This document shows, one piece after another, positions 6,785 through 10,404 of a stretch of 10,404 bases of DNA (position 1 is its first letter; each line of letters begins with the position of its first letter). The position numbers and the translations under genes were made by a program. Origin of the DNA: Gemmatimonadota bacterium (GTDB taxonomy: Bacteria > Gemmatimonadota > Gemmatimonadetes > Gemmatimonadales > GWC2-71-9); assembly GCA_024640185.1 (NCBI GenBank), contig JAHEFN010000056.1, forward strand, positions 1-10,404, read 5' to 3'. Under the pieces are notes generated by a model, which ran no database searches, had not been told where the DNA came from, and saw only the letters and a program-made list of their open reading frames with translations.

Positions 6785-7999
6785 ATGCTGATCGGGGAGA
6801 CCATCAGGGTCGCGATCCGGAGCATCCGGAGCAACAAGCTGCGGGCACTGCTCACCATGTTGGGCGTCATCATCGGCGTAGGCGCAGTGATCACCGTGGT
6901 GGCGATGGGCACCGGTGCCCAGAGGAATGTCGAAAACCAGATCAACGCCCTCGGGGCGAACCTGATCACCATCGAGCCGTCGCGTTCGCGATTCGGCGGC
7001 GTGCAGAGTGCCAGCGCGGCGCCGATGGTGATCGACGATGCCGTGGCCCTGCGGAAGGATGCCGGGCAGTACATCGCCGCGATGGCGCCCGAGATGGAGC
7101 GACGCCAACAAGTCGAGTTTGGCAACCAGAACATCAATGTCTCGGTGCTCGGCACCACGACCGAGTACCCGGAGGCCCGCAATACGAGCGTGGAGCTCGG
7201 GAGGATGTTCACCGATGGTGAGGACGCCGCCCGGAAGCGGTATGCCGTCGTCGGAGCCGCCGTTCCCGACATGTTGGGGCAGAACCCCGCGGCCTTTCTC
7301 GGTCAGACCATCACCATCCGTCGAATCCCCTTCGAGGTGATCGGCGTGATGGCCGAGCGCGGTTCCCTCGGCTGGTCGAATCCGGACGAGGCGATCTACA
7401 TCCCACTGACGACAGCCAGGTTCCGCGTCAACGGCACCGATCGCCTGGGGCAGATCTCGCTCACCCTCCGCGAAGGGGCCAACCGCAACATGGCGCTGGT
7501 CCAGTTCGAGCGGGTGATGCGTCGGGAACACCGGATTCGACCCGGAGAGGGCAACAACTTCAACATGCGGTCGCCGACGGACTACCTGGCGACCGCCGAG
7601 GAGACCAGCAAGACCTTCTCGGCACTGTTGCTCTCCATTGCCGGTGTGTCGCTTCTGGTCGGCGGTATCGGGATCATGAACATCATGCTGGTGTCGGTCA
7701 CCGAGCGGACCAAGGAAATCGGCATCCGGAAGGCGCTGGGGGCCACCAAGATGGTCATCATGAGCCAGTTCCTGATCGAAGCCCTGGTGCTCTGCCTGGC
7801 TGGCGGCACTCTCGGCATCTTCTTCGGGATCGGCGCCTCGCGGCTCGTCTCGAGCAACCTGGGCTGGACCACCGAGATCTCGCCGGTGGCGGTGGCGGTG
7901 GCCTTCGGCTTCTCGGCCTTGGTGGGGCTGTTCTTCGGCCTCTGGCCGGCCCGCCGCGCCGCCAGTCTCGACCCGATCCAGGCGCTGCGCTGGGAGTAG
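6785..7999 (+). CDS. MacB/FtsX-type ABC transporter permease
   Basis: The 404-residue protein has the standard type VII ABC permease plan. A short amphipathic start (IRVAIRSIRSNKLRALLTML) leads into membrane helix 1 at about 21-43. A large periplasmic domain (about 45-270, MacB_PCD type) follows, with blocks such as NALGANLITIEPS and RRIPFEVIGVMAERGS. Three helices close the protein at about 278-303, 328-352 and 367-387. The VTERTKEIGIRKALGA block at 305-320 is the conserved cytoplasmic coupling region that contacts the ATPase, and the C-terminus ARRAASLDPIQALRWE is the family signature. Length matches half-size MacB permeases without a fused ATPase. It would dimerise, pair with the ATPase at 4577-5341, and drive substrate from the periplasm through the adaptor into the TolC-like channel. 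Substrate is not evident: macrolides, peptides, siderophores and lipoproteins are all known for relatives. Confidence 0.95.
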   Translation: MLIGETIRVAIRSIRSNKLRALLTMLGVIIGVGAVITVVAMGTGAQRNVENQINALGANLITIEPSRSRFGGVQSASAAPMVIDDAVALRKDAGQYIAAMAPEMERRQQVEFGNQNINVSVLGTTTEYPEARNTSVELGRMFTDGEDAARKRYAVVGAAVPDMLGQNPAAFLGQTITIRRIPFEVIGVMAERGSLGWSNPDEAIYIPLTTARFRVNGTDRLGQISLTLREGANRNMALVQFERVMRREHRIRPGEGNNFNMRSPTDYLATAEETSKTFSALLLSIAGVSLLVGGIGIMNIMLVSVTERTKEIGIRKALGATKMVIMSQFLIEALVLCLAGGTLGIFFGIGASRLVSSNLGWTTEISPVAVAVAFGFSALVGLFFGLWPARRAASLDPIQALRWE

Positions 8000-8024
8000 G
8001 GTCAGGGCAATGAGGTGCCGCGCG

Positions 8025-8051
8025 TGGCGGCCGCCCAAGAGGCGGTCGCCA
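8025..8051 (+). terminator. Hairpin after the exporter operon, candidate intrinsic terminator
   Basis: An 11-bp inverted repeat (TGGCGGCCGCC and GGCGGTCGCCA, one G-U pair in RNA) closes a 5-base CAAGA loop, 26 bases after the permease stop. The following bases (TTCGTGTCTTCC) are only mildly T-rich, so this could be a weak intrinsic terminator, a Rho-assisted stop, or a 3'-end stabilising structure. Its location between two transcription units supports a terminating role. Confidence 0.55.
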
Positions 8052-8099
8052 TTCGTGTCTTCCGTCCCGATCTCATCCCCGGACTCCTTCACCCTCTTC

Positions 8100-8107
8100 T
8101 ATATTTG
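8100..8107 (+). promoter_or_regulatory. TATATTTG promoter element (-10/-7) for the DUF5916 gene
   Basis: TATATTTG ends 5 bases before the ATG at 8113 and stands out as AT-rich in GC-rich DNA. It fits both a sigma-70 -10 box (TATATT) and the Bacteroidota -7 consensus TAnnTTTG. A transcription start at normal distance would fall at or within a base or two of the ATG, implying a leaderless or nearly leaderless mRNA. No Shine-Dalgarno sequence is present before the ATG, which agrees. I see no convincing -35 or -33 partner. Confidence 0.55.
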
Positions 8108-8112
8108 CGTCC

Positions 8113-10401
8113 ATGAATCGAACTCTCCTGGCCTGGCTCCTGGCGCTGCCGATCGCCACCCTCGCAGCACAAACCCAGTCCGTCACGGTGCCCCGGTTCG
8201 TGGAGCAGGTGGCCATCGACGGCGTTCTCGACGAATTGGTCTGGCAGCAGGCGGTTCGCCTCGACGGGTTCCGGCAGTACCAGCCGGCGGATGGCCGGCC
8301 GGCCGAAGACTCGACGGTCGTCCTGCTCTGGTATGCCCCGGACGCGATCCATGTCGGCGTCATCGCCTATGACCGGCAGCCTGGGAGCATTCGGGCGACG
8401 CTCACCGACCGCGACAACATCAGCAATGATGACCGGGCCGTGATCTACATCGACACCTTCAATGACCGTCGCCGGGCCTACTTCTTCGGAGTCAACCCGT
8501 TCGGTGTCCAGGAGGATGGCTTGCGCGCCGAGGGGGGCTACTCGGCCCAGCGCGACATGATGGCCGGGCTCCTCGATCGCTCCCCCGACTTCCTCTGGGA
8601 GAGCAAGGGCCAGCGGACCGACGACGGCTGGGTGGCCGAAATCCGGATCCCGTTCAAGTCGCTGCGCTGGGCTGGCGGCGAGGTGCAGACCTGGGGCTTC
8701 AATGTCGAGCGCCAGACGCGGCGGACCGGCTACACCGACACCTGGACCGACGTGCGGCGGGCGAATGCCTCCTTCCTGGCCCAAGCCGGCACGATCACCG
8801 GCATCCGCGACATCCAGCGCGGCGTGGTGACCGAACTGCAACCCACCATGGTGGTCGACTACCCCGGCGCGCTGGGCGATGCGGGGTTCTCCCGCGACGA
8901 CCCGAAGCCGGAGTTCGGCGCCAACCTCCGGCTCGGCTTCACCAACTTCGCGGTCGACGCCACGCTCAACCCCGACTTCTCGCAGGTGGAATCCGACGTC
9001 GGGCTGGTGACCATCAACGAACGATTCGCACTCTTCTTTCCCGAGCGACGGCCATTCTTCCTCGAGGGAATCGATCTGTTCGCCTCGCCCAACAACCTGG
9101 TCTACACCCGGACCGTGGCGAACCCCCTGGCCGGGGGCAAGCTGACCGGCAAGGCCGGCCCGTGGTCGCTGGCCCACCTCTCGGCGATTGACGAGTTCGG
9201 TGCCTCGCCGGGCGCCGATGCCGACACCAAGGCGTTGGTCAACATCACCCGGGTGCGCCGAGACCTCGGCGAGAGTTCGGTCGGCGGCATCACCCTCACC
9301 AACCGCGATGAGTCCGGAGCCGCCAACCGGGTGCTCTCGGCCGACGCCAGGATCGTCTTCAAGAAGCTCTACTATTTCCAGGCCCAGGTCGCCGGCTCCC
9401 ACACCATCGATTCCTCCGGTGCCGGTTCCCGCACCGATCCGCTCTGGCAGCTCGAGGTCGACCGAACCGGAAGGCGCTACGGCTTCCATTACACCTTCCT
9501 GGCCGTGGGCGACGACTTCGAGACCTGGAGCGGGTTCGTGAATCGCCGGGGCATCATGAGCGCGACCATCTACAATCGTTGGCGGTTCTACGGTGCCCGT
9601 GGCGATGCCATCGAAGAGTTCACCGTCAACCCGAGGACCACGCGGATCTGGAACTACGGCGATCTGGGCGACCCGGCGATCGAGGGGACCGACGGGCTCG
9701 GTTTTTCTGCCAGCCTGCGGGGTGGTTGGTCGGTCCGCTCGGAAGTTGGGCTCGGCTTTGTCCGCTTTCACGACGCGGACTATGCCGGCTATGAGGTGAC
9801 CACGGACGGAGTGGATCGCGCCCCCTTCGATCCCCAGGCCGGTGTGTTCGATGTGAAGTCGGCCTCGCTGTCGGTGACGACCCCCACCTGGCAGCAGTGG
9901 AACGCCTCGCTTGGATACGCCGGTGGAGCGACGGCGATCTACCAGGAGGCCTCCGAGGGCCGCTCCCAGCGCTGGACCGGCTCCGTGTCGCTCCGACCCA
10001 GCTCCTCGGTCCGGGCCGACGCCTCCCTGACCTATCAGCGAATCACCCGTGCCACCGATGGGATGGAATTCGCACGGACGATCCTGCCGCGACTCAAGGT
10101 GGAGTACCAGCCCAGCCGGGCGCTCTTCATTCGGGTGGTGGGCGAGTATCGCTCCCAGCGCCAGGACGCACTCCGCGACGCCGATGGTCGGGTCCTCGTC
10201 GTCGGGGGTGATCCGTCGGCGTTGACCCCCTCCGACCGGTTGCGGCTCGACTGGCTGGCCTCCTTTGAGCCGACGGCCGGCACGGTGGCGTTCATCGGCT
10301 ACGGCTCGACACTTCGCGGCAACCGGCCGCTCACCTTCCGGGAGCTCGAGCGGACCGATGACGCCTTCTTCCTCAAGCTCTCCTACCTCTTCCGGTGGTG
10401 A
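8113..10401 (+). CDS. Secreted CBM9-like / DUF5916 outer-membrane protein
   Basis: The 762-residue product has a signal peptide (residues 1-19, cleavage likely after ATLAA). A carbohydrate-binding family 9-like beta-sandwich lies at about 25-215, with the typical IDGVLDELVWQQA opening, the DDRAVIYIDTFNDRR centre, and GWVAEIRIPFKSLRW near the end. The remainder matches DUF5916, whose hallmark is the block around residues 286-323 containing NPDFSQVESDVGLV and then FFPERRPFFLEGIDLF. The second half is made of alternating beta strands rich in aromatic residues and the chain ends in YLFRW; a C-terminal aromatic residue is the usual signal for outer-membrane beta-barrel assembly, so an outer-membrane barrel is inferred. 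The role of DUF5916 proteins is not established; glycan or surface polymer binding is suggested only by the CBM9-like part. The gene is complete, with its TGA three bases before the window end, and is separated from the exporter by a hairpin and its own promoter element. Confidence 0.9.
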   Translation: MNRTLLAWLLALPIATLAAQTQSVTVPRFVEQVAIDGVLDELVWQQAVRLDGFRQYQPADGRPAEDSTVVLLWYAPDAIHVGVIAYDRQPGSIRATLTDRDNISNDDRAVIYIDTFNDRRRAYFFGVNPFGVQEDGLRAEGGYSAQRDMMAGLLDRSPDFLWESKGQRTDDGWVAEIRIPFKSLRWAGGEVQTWGFNVERQTRRTGYTDTWTDVRRANASFLAQAGTITGIRDIQRGVVTELQPTMVVDYPGALGDAGFSRDDPKPEFGANLRLGFTNFAVDATLNPDFSQVESDVGLVTINERFALFFPERRPFFLEGIDLFASPNNLVYTRTVANPLAGGKLTGKAGPWSLAHLSAIDEFGASPGADADTKALVNITRVRRDLGESSVGGITLTNRDESGAANRVLSADARIVFKKLYYFQAQVAGSHTIDSSGAGSRTDPLWQLEVDRTGRRYGFHYTFLAVGDDFETWSGFVNRRGIMSATIYNRWRFYGARGDAIEEFTVNPRTTRIWNYGDLGDPAIEGTDGLGFSASLRGGWSVRSEVGLGFVRFHDADYAGYEVTTDGVDRAPFDPQAGVFDVKSASLSVTTPTWQQWNASLGYAGGATAIYQEASEGRSQRWTGSVSLRPSSSVRADASLTYQRITRATDGMEFARTILPRLKVEYQPSRALFIRVVGEYRSQRQDALRDADGRVLVVGGDPSALTPSDRLRLDWLASFEPTAGTVAFIGYGSTLRGNRPLTFRELERTDDAFFLKLSYLFRW

Positions 10402-10404
10402 GGG

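Noticed and set aside
5212..7272. Long open frame of 686 codons on the - strand
   Set aside because: It lies opposite the adaptor and permease genes, both with clear domains. Its translation is low in complexity and shows no recognisable domain. Such mirror frames are expected in GC-rich DNA.
6647..8092. Open frame of 481 codons on the - strand
   Set aside because: It mirrors the permease gene; the product is rich in His, Arg, Gly and Asp in a pattern typical of antisense translation.
8089..9771. Open frame of 560 codons on the - strand
   Set aside because: It is opposite the DUF5916 gene, its product is a repetitive Gly/Val/Glu/Arg mix with no family features, and the + strand gene has a signal peptide and conserved blocks.
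1..10404. CRISPR array, tRNA/rRNA genes, insertion sequence, attachment sites
   Set aside because: I found no regularly spaced repeats, no recognisable RNA gene, no transposase or integrase, and no terminal inverted repeats.

Overview
The window is about 10.4 kb of GC-rich bacterial DNA with every supported gene on the + strand. It is packed almost wall to wall; the only noticeable gap is about 113 bp. Gram-negative envelope genes are abundant: a TolC-type outer-membrane factor, a lipoprotein efflux adaptor, a Spy/CnrX-like periplasmic protein and an outer-membrane DUF5916 protein. The large DUF5916 protein with a CBM9-like N-terminus, the high GC content, and a TAnnTTTG-type promoter element all fit the FCB side of bacteria. 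Gemmatimonadota is my best guess. This is an inference from gene content, not from a marker gene.

Region 1 (2-1881): the 3' part of an HD-superfamily hydrolase gene is joined by a GTGA stop/start overlap to a phospholipase D/cardiolipin-synthase-like gene. The latter's product carries two HKD motifs and an unusual C-terminal membrane hairpin.

Region 2 (1909-3270): an ECF sigma factor, a small single-pass membrane protein (candidate anti-sigma factor) and a membrane-anchored periplasmic protein of the LTxxQ/Spy/CnrX type overlap one another by a few bases. The order and topology resemble a sigma/anti-sigma/periplasmic-sensor module such as CnrH-CnrY-CnrX.

Region 3 (3254-7999): a complete MacAB-TolC-like tripartite ABC exporter follows. 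Its genes run TolC-like outer-membrane protein, separate ABC ATPase, lipoprotein membrane-fusion adaptor, and MacB/FtsX-type permease. They are contiguous with region 2, so the exporter is probably co-transcribed with its putative stress regulator. A strong hairpin at 8025-8051 probably marks the end of the unit.

Region 4 (8100-10401): a separate gene with its own TATATTTG promoter-like element, possibly giving a leaderless transcript, encodes a 762-residue secreted CBM9-like/DUF5916 protein ending in an outer-membrane-type C-terminal aromatic residue.

The most interesting hypothesis is that genes 1909-7999 form a self-contained envelope-sensing export system. In it, a periplasmic protein with a Cys-x3-His-x3-Cys motif would control an ECF sigma factor that drives a MacAB-type pump. 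No tRNA, rRNA, CRISPR array, insertion sequence or large repeat was seen.
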